DNA of 64,000 bases from Ureibacillus endophyticus (GCF_003628435.1 NZ_RBZN01000004.1:1-64000); one strand, 5' to 3'; numbered from the stretch's first letter, positions 20,100 through 28,868 are shown. The notes: generated by a model from the letters alone, not told the origin. Translations and numbers: made by a program.

Positions 20100-20945
20100 A
20101 TGAGTACAGCAGTAATGGAACGTAGTGAATCATTGGTGAAAGAAGAAAATCTAACAGTGAAGGTGCAATCAGAGATGAGAAGTAAAATAGAGAAAGCATC
20201 AAAAATAGCTGTAAAAGATTTGAATTTGTTTTACGGTGAGAAACAAGCATTGTATGGAGTATCTTTGGATATCCGTGAAAAAGAAGTAACTGCTTTAATT
20301 GGTCCTTCAGGTTGTGGTAAATCGACTTTTTTAAGAACCTTAAATCGAATGAATGACCTCATTGATGGAGTAAAAATTACTGGTGATATCATTATTGACT
20401 CAGAAAATATCTATAAAAATAATGATGTAATTAAATTACGCACAAAGGTGGGAATGGTTTTCCAAAAGCCAAATCTTTTCCCTATGTCAATTTATGATAA
20501 CGTTGCTTATGGTCCTAGAATGCAGGGGATTAAAAATAAAAAAGAGCTAAATAAAATTGTAGAAGAAAGTTTGCGCGGAGCAGCCATTTGGGATGAAGTA
20601 AAAGACCGTCTGAAATCATCTGCTCTTGGCTTATCAGGTGGACAGCAACAAAGAATTTGTATTGCTCGAGCAATTGCTATGAAACCAGATGTTATTCTAA
20701 TGGATGAACCTACGTCAGCACTGGATCCAATCTCAACACTGAAGGTTGAAGAACTAATTACTAATATGAAAAAAGATTATACGATTGTAATTGTTACACA
20801 CAACATGCAACAAGCTGCACGTATTTCTGATAAAACAGCCTTTTTCTTAAATGGAGAAGTGGTGGAATTTGATGATACAGATATTATTTTTTCAACGCCA
20901 AGGGATCAAAGAACAGAAGACTATGTAACAGGTCGATTCGGATAA
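20100..20945 (+). CDS. pstB: Phosphate ABC transporter ATPase PstB
   Basis: A 281-residue ATPase driving phosphate uptake. Walker [10 protein letters not shown] is at about residues 68-76, the signature LSGGQQQR at 178-185, and Walker [13 protein letters not shown] follows. An N-terminal extension of roughly 30 charged residues precedes the ABC domain. AAGGAGG lies 7 bases before the ATG. Only one pstB is present here; B. subtilis has two. Confidence 0.96.
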   Translation: MSTAVMERSESLVKEENLTVKVQSEMRSKIEKASKIAVKDLNLFYGEKQALYGVSLDIREKEVTALIGPSGCGKSTFLRTLNRMNDLIDGVKITGDIIIDSENIYKNNDVIKLRTKVGMVFQKPNLFPMSIYDNVAYGPRMQGIKNKKELNKIVEESLRGAAIWDEVKDRLKSSALGLSGGQQQRICIARAIAMKPDVILMDEPTSALDPISTLKVEELITNMKKDYTIVIVTHNMQQAARISDKTAFFLNGEVVEFDDTDIIFSTPRDQRTEDYVTGRFG

Positions 20946-20958
20946 GGTGGGCGCATAG

Positions 20959-21618
20959 ATGGTTATTCGTGAAAACTTCGAAAATAACTTAAAAGAATTA
21001 AAGAGAAAAATTAATGAGATGGGCGAATTGTCAATTGATGCTTTAGAAAAAGCGTTTAATGCGTTAAAAATGCGGGATGTTGAAATTGCCTTAAAAGTCA
21101 TTGAAGAAGATAACGATATTGATAATCTCGAACAGGAAATTAATCAATTTGCAGTATGGCTAATGGCAAAAGAGCAACCCGTTGCAAGAGATTTACGTAT
21201 CGTTGTAGTTGTTTTAAAGATTTCGAATAATATTGAACGAATTGCGGATTTCGCAGTTAATATTGCAAAATCAACTATCAAGATTGGGCAAGCAAATAGT
21301 TTATTAGATCTTACGGATTTAGAGAAGATGAAAGATATCTCAATCCTGATGTTGAAAAAATCACTTAAATCTTTCTTAGAAGAAGATATTGCCTTAGCTA
21401 AGGAAGTGGGCGACTTAGAGGATGAGGTAGATGACCTTAATATTGAAACATATAAGAAACTGACAGGTTATTTAAGTGAACATCCAGAAGAAACAAACCA
21501 GCTCGTGCAATTACTTTTTGTGAATCGCTATTTAGAACGCGTGGCAGACCATATTACAAATATCGCCGAGAGCACAGCCTATATAATTAAAGGTCAAATG
21601 TTTGATTTTAATCCATAA
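20959..21618 (+). CDS. phoU: Phosphate signalling protein PhoU
   Basis: A 219-residue all-helical protein of two PhoU repeats. Each repeat shows the family metal-binding type pattern: IEEDNDIDNLEQEINQF in the first and VGDLEDEVDDLN in the second. It links PstSCAB activity to the PhoR-PhoP response. It lies 13 bases after pstB and ends the operon at a strong hairpin. Confidence 0.93.
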   Translation: MVIRENFENNLKELKRKINEMGELSIDALEKAFNALKMRDVEIALKVIEEDNDIDNLEQEINQFAVWLMAKEQPVARDLRIVVVVLKISNNIERIADFAVNIAKSTIKIGQANSLLDLTDLEKMKDISILMLKKSLKSFLEEDIALAKEVGDLEDEVDDLNIETYKKLTGYLSEHPEETNQLVQLLFVNRYLERVADHITNIAESTAYIIKGQMFDFNP

Positions 21619-21624
21619 TCATTG

Positions 21625-21657
21625 AAGCCAAACTCGTTTTATTGTGAGTTTGGCTTT
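21625..21657 (+). terminator. Terminator of pstSCAB-phoU
   Basis: AAGCCAAACTC pairs with GAGTTTGGCTT around TTTTATTGT-like loop sequence, followed by TTTT. Confidence 0.85.
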
Positions 21658-21678
21658 TATGTTTATATAAGCATTTGG

Positions 21679-21906
21679 AATGAAGGACAAATTACCAGAG
21701 AAGGAATGCTTCAGTGACTTTCAAGAGCGTGATGAAGGACAAATCATAAGCGAAGGCGAGCTCTAGTGACCTTCAAGAGCGTAATGAAGGACAAATCGCA
21801 TGTAAAAGAGTGCTCTAGTGACCTTCATACCCTTAATGAAGGTCAGATCACATGTGAAAAAGTGCTCCAGTGACTTTCATACCCTTAATGAAGGACAAAT
21901 CGCATG
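21679..21906. repeat. 52-bp tandem palindromic repeat array, left part
   Basis: Four full units start at 21679, 21731, 21783 and 21835, exactly 52 bases apart, and a fifth starts at 21887. Each begins AATGAAGGACAAATC and ends CAGTGACCTTCATACCCTT or a close variant. TGAAGG(A/T)CA near the start of each unit is complementary to TGACCTTCA near its end, so every unit can fold. The fifth unit is interrupted at 21906 by an IS3-family element. Confidence 0.9.
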
Positions 21907-21959
21907 TGTACTGCACCCAATTTGTTAGACACGCAAACTAACAATTGAGGTGTCTTTTT

Positions 21960-23324
21960 ATGGCTAAATCCAAATTTACTGATGAACAAAAATTACAAGC
22001 TGTTATGATGTATTTAAATAGTACTAAGAGTTATAGGGAAGTTGCTAAAGAGCTGGGGATGGATTACAGAAAAATCAATCAGTGGGTGAAACGTTATGAA
22101 TACAATGGGGTTGAGGCATTTGTTAGGTCGTGTACAAGTTATACACAACAGTTTAAACTGGATGTATTAAACTTTATGATTGAAAACGGCACATCCCTAT
22201 TGGAAACTGCAGCGATTTTTAATATCGCTTCTCCTACCAGTATTTTTAATTGGAGAAATCAACTCGAAGAACAAGGATTGGTGGCCTTTCAGTCAGAGAC
22301 TAAGGAGCGGTCATTCATGAACAAAAAAATAAATGAGAAAAATAAAGATTCAGTTACAGAAGTTTCAGTGGAAGAGTTACAAGCAGAGTTACAACAACTA
22401 CGTATGGAAGTTAAGTATTTAAAAAAAGCTGAATGCCTTAGTTCAACACAAAACATCATCACCAATCAAGACAATGCACAAATAGTCTATGAATTAAGGC
22501 ATGAATTTCCGGTGAAAGAATTGTTAAAGCGAGCCGATCTCCCACGAAGCACCTACTATTATCACGTAAAACAAATGGGAAAACCAGATCCAGACGCAGA
22601 CTTAAAAAGAGAAATTAAAGAAATTTTTGACGAACATGAAGGGCGATATGGATACCGTCGCATTCGGGATGAATTAAGAAATCGTGGGCAAAAGGTCAAC
22701 CATAAAAAAGTGCAACGAATCATGAAAGAGTTAGGATTGAAGTGTCAGGTACGAATGAAAAAATATCGTTCGTATAAAGGAACTGTTGGTAAGATTGCGC
22801 CTAATCATTTAAATCGCGAATTTACAGCGGAACAACCAAATGAGAAATGGGTAACTGATATTACGGAGTTTAAGCTTTTCGGAGAAAAACTTTATTTCTC
22901 ACCTGTTCTAGATTTATTTAACGGAGAAATTATTACATATATAATCGGCCCAAGACCGACGTATTCCCTTGTCTCGGATATGTTGGATCAAGCTCTAGAA
23001 CGGCTACCTGAAGACCACCAACTTCTAATGCATTCTGATCAAGGATGGCATTATCAAATGAAACAATACCGTGAGACGTTACAAGAGAAAGGGATTACTC
23101 AAAGTATGTCTCGTAAAGGGAACTGTTACGATAATTCTGTAATGGAGAATTTCTTTGGAATAATGAAATCAGAATTTTTATATCTTAAAGAGTTTGAGAG
23201 TATCGAGCATTTTAAATTAGAACTAGAAAAGTATATCGAGTACTATAATAACAAACGAATTAAGGCGAAATTAAAAGGTATGAGTCCAGTCCAATATCGA
23301 ACTCATACCCAATACGCTGCTTAA
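21960..23324 (+). CDS. IS3-family transposase, single reading frame
   Basis: 454 residues from ATG 21960 with GAGGTG about 7 bases upstream; a TTG at 21945 lies before that site. The N-terminal part has two helix-turn-helix modules (SYREVAKELGMDYRKINQWV and a second) and a coiled coil. The C-terminal part is an integrase-type core with VTDITEF, HSDQGWHY and the NCYDNSVMENFFG segment supplying the D-D-E residues. IS3 elements usually need a -1 frameshift between orfA and orfB; here both are one open frame across an A-rich stretch. It looks intact. Confidence 0.92.
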   Translation: MAKSKFTDEQKLQAVMMYLNSTKSYREVAKELGMDYRKINQWVKRYEYNGVEAFVRSCTSYTQQFKLDVLNFMIENGTSLLETAAIFNIASPTSIFNWRNQLEEQGLVAFQSETKERSFMNKKINEKNKDSVTEVSVEELQAELQQLRMEVKYLKKAECLSSTQNIITNQDNAQIVYELRHEFPVKELLKRADLPRSTYYYHVKQMGKPDPDADLKREIKEIFDEHEGRYGYRRIRDELRNRGQKVNHKKVQRIMKELGLKCQVRMKKYRSYKGTVGKIAPNHLNREFTAEQPNEKWVTDITEFKLFGEKLYFSPVLDLFNGEIITYIIGPRPTYSLVSDMLDQALERLPEDHQLLMHSDQGWHYQMKQYRETLQEKGITQSMSRKGNCYDNSVMENFFGIMKSEFLYLKEFESIEHFKLELEKYIEYYNNKRIKAKLKGMSPVQYRTHTQYAA

Positions 23325-23350
23325 TCGTTAGAGCGCGAAGCGAGCCGCGA

Positions 23351-23402
23351 CCTGCCAAGCCATTTCTTCCTCGCTACGCTTCGGAAAAAATGGCTTGGCA
23401 GG
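23351..23402. other. Strong hairpin inside the IS3 element
   Basis: CCTGCCAAGCCATTT pairs with AAATGGCTTGGCAGG around a roughly 20-base loop, downstream of the transposase stop. It may terminate transposase transcription or block read-through from flanking genes. Confidence 0.7.
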
Positions 23403-23472
23403 AAGTGGTCTAACTTATACAATTGATCGAACCTAATTAAATATTCGTGTCTAACTTTTTGGGGTCACATCA

Positions 23473-23640
23473 ATGTGAAAGAGAGCTCCAGTGACCTTCA
23501 TACCCTTAATGAAGGACAAATCGCATGTGAAAGAGTGCCCCAGTGACTTTCATACCCTTAATAAAGGTCAAATCACATGTGAAAGAGTGCTCTAGTGACC
23601 TTCATATCCGCAATAAAGCCCAAATCACCAGCAAAAATTA
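23473..23640. repeat. 52-bp tandem palindromic repeat array, right part
   Basis: The remainder of unit five (GTGAAAGAGAGCTCCAG) is followed by units starting AATGAAGGACAAATC and AATAAAGGTCAAATC. A final decayed unit is AATAAAGCCCAAATC. Units keep the 52-base period and the TGAAGG/CCTTCA symmetry. Eight units in all are recognisable across the two parts. Confidence 0.85.
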
Positions 23641-23651
23641 GTACCCATATC

Positions 23652-23684
23652 AAAAAAACCTAACCCCCGCAATCGAGAGTTAGG
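23652..23684 (-). terminator. Terminator of the malate/tartrate dehydrogenase gene
   Basis: On the minus strand CCTAAC pairs with GTTAGG and is followed by seven Ts. Confidence 0.75.
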
Positions 23685-23694
23685 ATTTTCCACA

Positions 23695-24744
23695 TTATAA
23701 ATTTTTCAAAATTGCATTCTTCACTTCTTCAAGGTTTGCGGTTCCCCCTAAGTCCCTTGTTTTCACGCCTGAAGCTAAAGTTGCTTCAATAGCATTTAAA
23801 ACTTTTATTCCAGCTTGTTGGTGGCCTAAGAAATCTAGCATCATTTTACCTGTCCAAATTTGGCCAATTGGGTTCGCAACGCCTTGTCCTGCAATATCCG
23901 GGGCAGAGCCATGTACAGGTTCGAACATGGAAGGGTATTCTCTTTCGATATTTAAATTTGCAGCTGGCGCAATACCGATACTTCCCATAATTGCGCCACC
24001 TAAATCCGTTAATATATCGCCAAATAAATTAGAAGCAACAATTACATCAAATGCATGGGGCTTCATTACAAAGAATGCAGCTAGTGCATCAATATGATTG
24101 ACTGCAGTATCAATGTCTGGGTAGTCCTTTTTAACTTCATCAAATATTTCATCCCAGAATGGCATGGAATACGTTAGGCCGTTTGATTTTGTAGCACTTG
24201 TTACATGCTGACGAGAGTTCTTTGCTAATTCAAAGGCATAGCGCATTGCACGTTCTGTACCTTTCCTTGTGAAAATGGCGTTTTGAATAGCAATTTCGTT
24301 GGCTCCTTGATGAATGCGACCACCACTATCGGAATATTCACCTTCTGAATTTTCACGAACAACCGTTATATCAAAGTTTTGTGGATCTCTTAATGGTGAT
24401 TGAAGACCTTGTAGCAATTTTGCAGGGCGAACATTAATAGATTGTTTTAGCTCTCGGCGAATTTTAATTAACAGACCCCAAAGTGAAATATGATCAGGTA
24501 CGAGCTCAGGCATCCCAACTGCACCTAAAAAGATTTGATCATACTTTTTAAGGGTTTCAATTCCGTCTTCTGGCATCATTTCGCCATGTTCTAAATAATA
24601 ATCGCAACCCCATGGAAAGTATGTCCATTCAAATTGGAAGCCTCCATCAAGTTTCGCCACAGTATCTAGCACTTCAATTGCTGCTGGGACAACTTCTTTG
24701 CCAATTCCATCCCCCGGGATTACGGCAATTTTATATGTTTTCAT
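23695..24744 (-). CDS. ycsA: D-malate/tartrate dehydrogenase (isocitrate/isopropylmalate family)
   Basis: 349 residues, an NAD-dependent beta-decarboxylating dehydrogenase. IPGDGIGKEVVPAA opens the protein. RRELKQSINVRPAKLL and VVRENSEGEYSDSGGRIH carry substrate-binding arginines, and SNLFGDILTDLGGAIMGSIGIAPAANL carries the metal-binding aspartates. PVHGSAPDIAGQG is the NAD region. The ENSEGEYS loop and overall length point to the YcsA/tartrate dehydrogenase branch rather than LeuB. No leucine genes are nearby. It is divergent from the symporter genes and may use a substrate they import. Confidence 0.85.
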   Translation of the reverse strand: MKTYKIAVIPGDGIGKEVVPAAIEVLDTVAKLDGGFQFEWTYFPWGCDYYLEHGEMMPEDGIETLKKYDQIFLGAVGMPELVPDHISLWGLLIKIRRELKQSINVRPAKLLQGLQSPLRDPQNFDITVVRENSEGEYSDSGGRIHQGANEIAIQNAIFTRKGTERAMRYAFELAKNSRQHVTSATKSNGLTYSMPFWDEIFDEVKKDYPDIDTAVNHIDALAAFFVMKPHAFDVIVASNLFGDILTDLGGAIMGSIGIAPAANLNIEREYPSMFEPVHGSAPDIAGQGVANPIGQIWTGKMMLDFLGHQQAGIKVLNAIEATLASGVKTRDLGGTANLEEVKNAILKNL

Positions 24745-24903
24745 TATTAAAACTTCCTTTATATAGAATTTTCAATCTATTAAAATATAACTTAAATTAA
24801 AAATGAAAAATACTATTTTTAATGAACAAAAATTTTGATTATTTTTAATTTGTAAGGATTTAGTTATACTAATAATCAGTCAATTATCTTATGAGGTGAT
24901 AAT

Positions 24904-25083
24904 TTGAAAGGAAATGAATTGAAGTGGGCACTAGCCATTTTGATAATGATTTTGCTAGCATACATACTTCCATATACGTTATTAACAGATGTAGCAAAAT
25001 GGTACGGTAGTTTTTTAATATGGACAGTGCTGACATGTATTGTAATAGGAATTAATTTTTTCTTAACAAAGGATTGGAAGTGA
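24904..25083 (+). CDS. Small two-helix membrane protein upstream of the symporter
   Basis: 59 residues from TTG 24904, with GAGGTG about 7 bases upstream, reading MKGNELKWALAILIMILLAY onward to a stop at 25081-25083. Two hydrophobic helices occupy about residues 8-27 and 35-54, and the C-terminus is TKDWK. The symporter ATG follows 4 bases after its stop. Small hydrophobic proteins (DUF3311/YhdT-like) commonly precede sodium:solute symporters, and this fits by size and position. Family membership is inferred, not seen as a motif. Confidence 0.7.
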   Translation: MKGNELKWALAILIMILLAYILPYTLLTDVAKWYGSFLIWTVLTCIVIGINFFLTKDWK

Positions 25084-25087
25084 AGAA

Positions 25088-26557
25088 ATGACAACATCTA
25101 TGGTCTGGTGGGGAATTGTAGTATATATCCTCATTGCATTGTTTGTTGCCTATTTATCTAGAAGTGGTAAGCAGACAAATATGGGGAGTTATTTTTTAGG
25201 TGATCGGAAGATGGGTGGGATTGTATCTGCCTTAAGTTATAGTGCGACAACTTATAGTGCCTTTATGTTAGTAGGGTTAGCAGGGTTAACCTACAATGGT
25301 GGTGTTGGTGCACTTGGATTTGAATTAATTTATTTAATGGGTGTTTCTCTAGTAGCCTTCTTTGGTCCACGATTCTGGGTGGTAGGGAAGAAATATGGTT
25401 ATATTACGCCTTCTGAAATGTTAGGCGATCGTTATGATAATAAGATGGTAGCTCTTGTCGTTTCGATTACAAGTTGTGTATTTTTAATACCCTATAGTGC
25501 TGTACAACTTTCCGGTGTCGGCTATTTATTACAAGGCATGACGAATAATGAAATCTCCTATTCAACAGGTGTAATTATTGCCACAATTGTTGCCATTGTA
25601 TTTTCGTATATTGCTGGAATTCGTTCCGTTGCATGGACGGATTCACTGCAAGCTGTTTTCATGATTATTACATCAACGGTTGTAGTACTTATATTAATCA
25701 ATAGCTTAGGGGGATTTAGTGACTTTTTCGGTGCTATTGAATCAACGAAACCAGAGCATTTAGCAGTACCTGGAAATGGTTTTTGGAGTTTAACAACATT
25801 TATAGGAATGACGATACCGTGGTTCTTCTTTAGTTTATCAAATCCACAGGTTAGTCAGCGATTATTTATGCCAGCCTCTTTAAAAAGTCTCCGTATCATG
25901 CTTATGGGCTTTATGATATTTGGATTAATTTATACACTAGTTGCAGTGATTTGGGGATTCTCAGCAGTTGTGATGTTCCCAAATTTAGAAAAGGCGGATT
26001 TGGCAACTCCAATGGTATTATCGTCTGATGCAGTACCACCAATTTTAGGGGTAATCGTGATGGTCGGAATCATGGCAGCAGCAATCTCTACAATTGATTC
26101 AATCTTGCTAACTCTCTCATCCTTATTTGCAAGGGATGTCTATAGTCAGGTCGAAAAGAATTCTACTGACGCCATGCAATTGCGAGTTGGAAAAATTGTT
26201 ATTCCGATAATTGCTATATTAGCTTATCTATTTGCTGAAATGGAGTTAGATTTAATAGCGGTTTTATCTGTTGCTTCCTCCGCGGGATTACTTGTTGTAG
26301 TACCTTCTATTATTGGAACATTCTTCTGGAAACGTGGAACAGCAGCAGGTGTATTATCGAGTGTCATTATAAGTGGTGTAGTTGTTATTATACTTGAACT
26401 GTTCAAATATAAACCATTTGGACTTGCTTCAGGGGTATGGGGAATCTCACTTTCAACAATATTATTTATTGTAGTGAGTTTAATGACAAAAGCTCCTGAA
26501 GCAAAAGCAAATGAATTTTTAAAAAGTGTCAAAATCGAATTGAATAAGTTTAAATAA
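25088..26557 (+). CDS. Sodium:solute symporter (SSS family)
   Basis: 489 residues with about 13 hydrophobic helices. Family motifs include YFLGDRKMGGIVSALSYSATTYSAFM at the start, PSEMLGDRY, the IAGIRSVAWTDSLQA loop and SLSNPQVSQRLFMP. AAAISTIDSILLTLSSLFARD near residue 335 holds Na+-site serines. It resembles the pantothenate/monocarboxylate branch (PanF, MctP), but the substrate is not decided by sequence. It is in operon with the small membrane protein before it and ends at a hairpin. Confidence 0.9.
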   Translation: MTTSMVWWGIVVYILIALFVAYLSRSGKQTNMGSYFLGDRKMGGIVSALSYSATTYSAFMLVGLAGLTYNGGVGALGFELIYLMGVSLVAFFGPRFWVVGKKYGYITPSEMLGDRYDNKMVALVVSITSCVFLIPYSAVQLSGVGYLLQGMTNNEISYSTGVIIATIVAIVFSYIAGIRSVAWTDSLQAVFMIITSTVVVLILINSLGGFSDFFGAIESTKPEHLAVPGNGFWSLTTFIGMTIPWFFFSLSNPQVSQRLFMPASLKSLRIMLMGFMIFGLIYTLVAVIWGFSAVVMFPNLEKADLATPMVLSSDAVPPILGVIVMVGIMAAAISTIDSILLTLSSLFARDVYSQVEKNSTDAMQLRVGKIVIPIIAILAYLFAEMELDLIAVLSVASSAGLLVVVPSIIGTFFWKRGTAAGVLSSVIISGVVVIILELFKYKPFGLASGVWGISLSTILFIVVSLMTKAPEAKANEFLKSVKIELNKFK

Positions 26558-26562
26558 CAGTA

Positions 26563-26594
26563 GCCCGGAAATCTTGTGTAGATTTTCGGGCTTT
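26563..26594 (+). terminator. Terminator of the symporter operon
   Basis: GCCCGGAAATCT pairs with AGATTTTCGGGC around TGTGT, followed by TTTG. Confidence 0.8.
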
Positions 26595-26665
26595 GTAATT
26601 ATCAATTAATAAAACGAAATACTGTGGAATAAAGTGAAAGAAAAGTGTGATAAGGGGTTGAATTA

Positions 26666-27436
26666 GTGTCCGATTACTTAAGAAGTGCCGTATTTGAACA
26701 TTCCTTTTGGCTACATGTGTTAAGTGACCATAGTCGTTTTATTTATGACTCGCTATATCCTTCAGAAAAAGATGATATTTCAAAAGCGGTTTACTTCATT
26801 AAGAATTTTGATCAACTCCGTAGACAAGTAGACTCTCAAAATGAATCAACTATCGAGAACTTTACAAGAGATGTGGAAAAACTTGTAGCTGAACTAAAAC
26901 AATTTAAGCTGTCCCTTATTAAACGTCATTTGCTTGGTCAAATGAATATCCATTTATCTCCTACTTTTATGAATCATATGGTGAATGAGTTAGAGGAATA
27001 TCAGCTAATTTTAAGTTATTTAAAAGTTAAAAAAGTGCCGCCTATTTTTCATGAATTACATCATCATTTAGTATGGCTAGTTGATGCTGCTGGTCATGCT
27101 GGGGCAATTAATGATCAACTCGATGGGGTTGAAAAAAAGTTAAAGGAAAAAAGTCATGAATTTACGAAACAATTTGAACAATTTTATTTAAAAGCGGTTG
27201 AGTTAACTGGATATTTGCGTAGTAATGTGAAGAGATTCCCCGCATTAAAAAAATTTAATCATGATGTGGAAGTGGAAATGGGCTTATTTAAAACCTTTTT
27301 AAACGAGCTTAAGGAAATGGAATTGAGCGCTGAAATTCTTGGAACATTTACAGCTTCCATGGCAGATCATATGGCAAGGGAAGAACAATATTACTTAACG
27401 AAATTAATGCAATCATCAAATGCAAAAGCCAAATAA
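26666..27436 (+). CDS. DUF2935-family protein
   Basis: 256 residues from GTG 26666, with AAGGGG upstream. It is all-helical and contains two related halves: the first begins FEHSFWLHVLSDHSRFIYDSL, and the second has LHHHLVWLVDAAGHAGAI. Regular histidine and glutamate positions (H..H...E) suggest a ferritin- or hemerythrin-like bundle, possibly metal binding. Members are typical of spore-forming Bacillales and Clostridia, but no function is established. The gene converges on dapA and shares its terminator. Confidence 0.85.
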   Translation: MSDYLRSAVFEHSFWLHVLSDHSRFIYDSLYPSEKDDISKAVYFIKNFDQLRRQVDSQNESTIENFTRDVEKLVAELKQFKLSLIKRHLLGQMNIHLSPTFMNHMVNELEEYQLILSYLKVKKVPPIFHELHHHLVWLVDAAGHAGAINDQLDGVEKKLKEKSHEFTKQFEQFYLKAVELTGYLRSNVKRFPALKKFNHDVEVEMGLFKTFLNELKEMELSAEILGTFTASMADHMAREEQYYLTKLMQSSNAKAK

Positions 27437-27437
27437 T

Positions 27438-27466
27438 AAAAGCGTCTCACTCGTTGAGACGCTTTT
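27438..27466. terminator. Bidirectional terminator
   Basis: AAAAGCGTCTCA and TGAGACGCTTTT form a near-perfect stem between the converging DUF2935 and dapA genes. Confidence 0.85.
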
Positions 27467-27471
27467 GCTAT

Positions 27472-28356
27472 TTACGCATTTACTGTTTCAATTGTATTTA
27501 AAACTTTTTGAAGATTTTTTAATTCTTCGTTGTTTAGTGGAATCATTGGTAAACGAACACCACCAACATTCACTCCATTTAGGTTTAATGCAGCTTTTAC
27601 TGATGTTGGGTTTGGTGTAGCAAATAATACTTTCATAACTGGTAATAGTCTGCGGTGATCACGTGCTGCTTCTTGTAAATTACCACTTAAGAATTTTTGA
27701 ATCATTGCTTGCATTTCATTACCAATAATATGAGATGCAACTGAGATTACACCAGCTCCACCGATTGAAAGTGCTGGAATCGTTAAACCATCATCACCAC
27801 TATATAATGTGAAATGTTCTGGTGTTTTTTCAATAATTTCTGCCATTGCATCTAAATTACCGCTTGCTTCTTTAATCGCTACGATATTTTTAATTTCTGA
27901 TAGTCGAACAACTGTATCAACAGAAATGTTAACGACACTACGACCTGGAACGTTATATAAAATAATAGGCAATACAGTACTTTCAGCGATTGCTTTGAAG
28001 TGTTGATATAATCCTTCTTGCGATGGCTTGTTATAGTATGGAGCAACAAGCATAACCGCATCAACTCCTGCACTTTCAGCAGCTCTTGTTAGTTCAATTG
28101 ATGCTTTTGTGTTGTATGAACCAGTACCAGCAATAACAGGAATTCGACCATTCACTACTTTTACTGCGAAATTAAATAGTTGAACTTTTTCTTCTTCGCT
28201 TAATGTTGGTGACTCACCAGTTGTACCTGATACGACTAATCCATCAGTACCGTTTGCAATTAAGTAATTAATTAAGTTTTCAGTTGCCTGCCAATCAATT
28301 TCACCATTTTGATCAAAAGGAGTTACCATAGCAGTTAAAATTTTTCCGAAATTCAT
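27472..28356 (-). CDS. dapA: 4-hydroxy-tetrahydrodipicolinate synthase DapA
   Basis: 294 residues from ATG 28356, which has GGAG before it; the longer frame to 28431 runs through leader RNA. It condenses pyruvate and aspartate semialdehyde in lysine and dipicolinate synthesis. VSGTTGESPTL, LYNVPGRS (catalytic tyrosine at 134) and VAIKEASG (Schiff-base lysine at 162) are all present. Upstream lie a lysine riboswitch and a leader terminator, so expression should fall when lysine is abundant. No other lysine gene is adjacent. Confidence 0.96.
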   Translation of the reverse strand: MNFGKILTAMVTPFDQNGEIDWQATENLINYLIANGTDGLVVSGTTGESPTLSEEEKVQLFNFAVKVVNGRIPVIAGTGSYNTKASIELTRAAESAGVDAVMLVAPYYNKPSQEGLYQHFKAIAESTVLPIILYNVPGRSVVNISVDTVVRLSEIKNIVAIKEASGNLDAMAEIIEKTPEHFTLYSGDDGLTIPALSIGGAGVISVASHIIGNEMQAMIQKFLSGNLQEAARDHRRLLPVMKVLFATPNPTSVKAALNLNGVNVGGVRLPMIPLNNEELKNLQKVLNTIETVNA

Positions 28357-28427
28357 TCTTCTCCACATCCTCATCATTTTTATAATCGAATAGAGGGAGA
28401 AGGGCGTTAATGTATAAACGCAAAAAA

Positions 28428-28454
28428 GCAATAACGAGGACTCGTTATTGCTTA
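28428..28454 (-). terminator. Leader (attenuation) terminator of dapA
   Basis: AGCAATAACGAG pairs with CTCGTTATTGCT around two bases, followed on the minus strand by TTTTTTG. It lies between the riboswitch aptamer and the dapA start, as expected for the expression platform. Confidence 0.88.
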
Positions 28455-28477
28455 GAAATAAAAATCATTTCCTTGCG

Positions 28478-28654
28478 TAAGATAGCCCTCCATATAGTAA
28501 AACCTATATGACAGTTCTGCATTTATTCAACAACAGAACCAGCTTCAAGATTAAATGAGCATCTTGTAGCTTCGGCAAATTCCCCTTTCGACAATTGTCA
28601 ACGGACCTCATTCTCCTCGAATTGTGTACTAATGGTCTTTGCGCCTCTATCCTT
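28478..28654 (-). ncRNA. Lysine riboswitch (L box)
   Basis: Read on the minus strand, the aptamer opens with GGATAGAGGCGC and ATTAGTACAC. It continues with GAAAGGGGAATTTGCCGAAGC, then AGCTGG and AGAACTGTCAT, and closes with GGAGGGCTATCTTA pairing back to the opening. These are the conserved blocks of the lysine riboswitch, in order. A terminator hairpin and dapA follow directly. Confidence 0.93.
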
Positions 28655-28696
28655 ACTTCAAAAGTTTTGAAATAAGAAAATATATAATTATCAATT

Positions 28697-28725
28697 AGTG
28701 TACATCCTTTTATAGTGGAATGCAA
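28697..28725 (-). promoter_or_regulatory. Probable sigma-A promoter of the dapA leader
   Basis: On the minus strand TTGCAT (28725-28720) and TACACT (28702-28697) are 17 bases apart. Transcription would begin near 28690, about 35 bases before the lysine aptamer. Confidence 0.5.
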
Positions 28726-28802
28726 CACCTTTTCTAAATTTATAAAAAAATTAGCAAATTCAAACTATTTAACGATTATACGAGGGAAATTGATACTTTA
28801 CA

Positions 28803-28833
28803 GGTACTATTAACTCTGTATTAAAACATTCTA
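28803..28833 (+). promoter_or_regulatory. Probable sigma-G promoter of the alpha/beta SASP gene
   Basis: CATTCTA at 28827-28833 matches the forespore sigma-G -10 consensus exactly. GGTACT about 18 bases upstream is a partial -35 match. SASP genes are known sigma-G targets. Confidence 0.55.
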
Positions 28834-28868
28834 GCTGAACAATCTAAAGACATAAGGAGGTGATAGAA

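Larger units (their letters stand above)
21907..23472 (+). mobile_element. IS3-family (IS150-like) insertion sequence, complete
   Basis: A 1566-bp element with 27-bp imperfect terminal inverted repeats. The left starts TGTACTGCACCCAATTTG; the right, reverse-complemented, starts TGATGTGACCCCAAAAAG; both end GTTAGACACG (19 of 27 matching). It is flanked by a direct ATG duplication at 21904-21906 and 23473-23475. Removing the element and one ATG restores a perfect 52-bp repeat unit, which fixes both borders. Confidence 0.92.

Noticed and set aside
21679..23640. Possible CRISPR array (regularly spaced repeats)
   Set aside because: The whole 52-base unit is repeated with scattered point differences. 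There are no unique spacers between constant repeats and no cas genes nearby.
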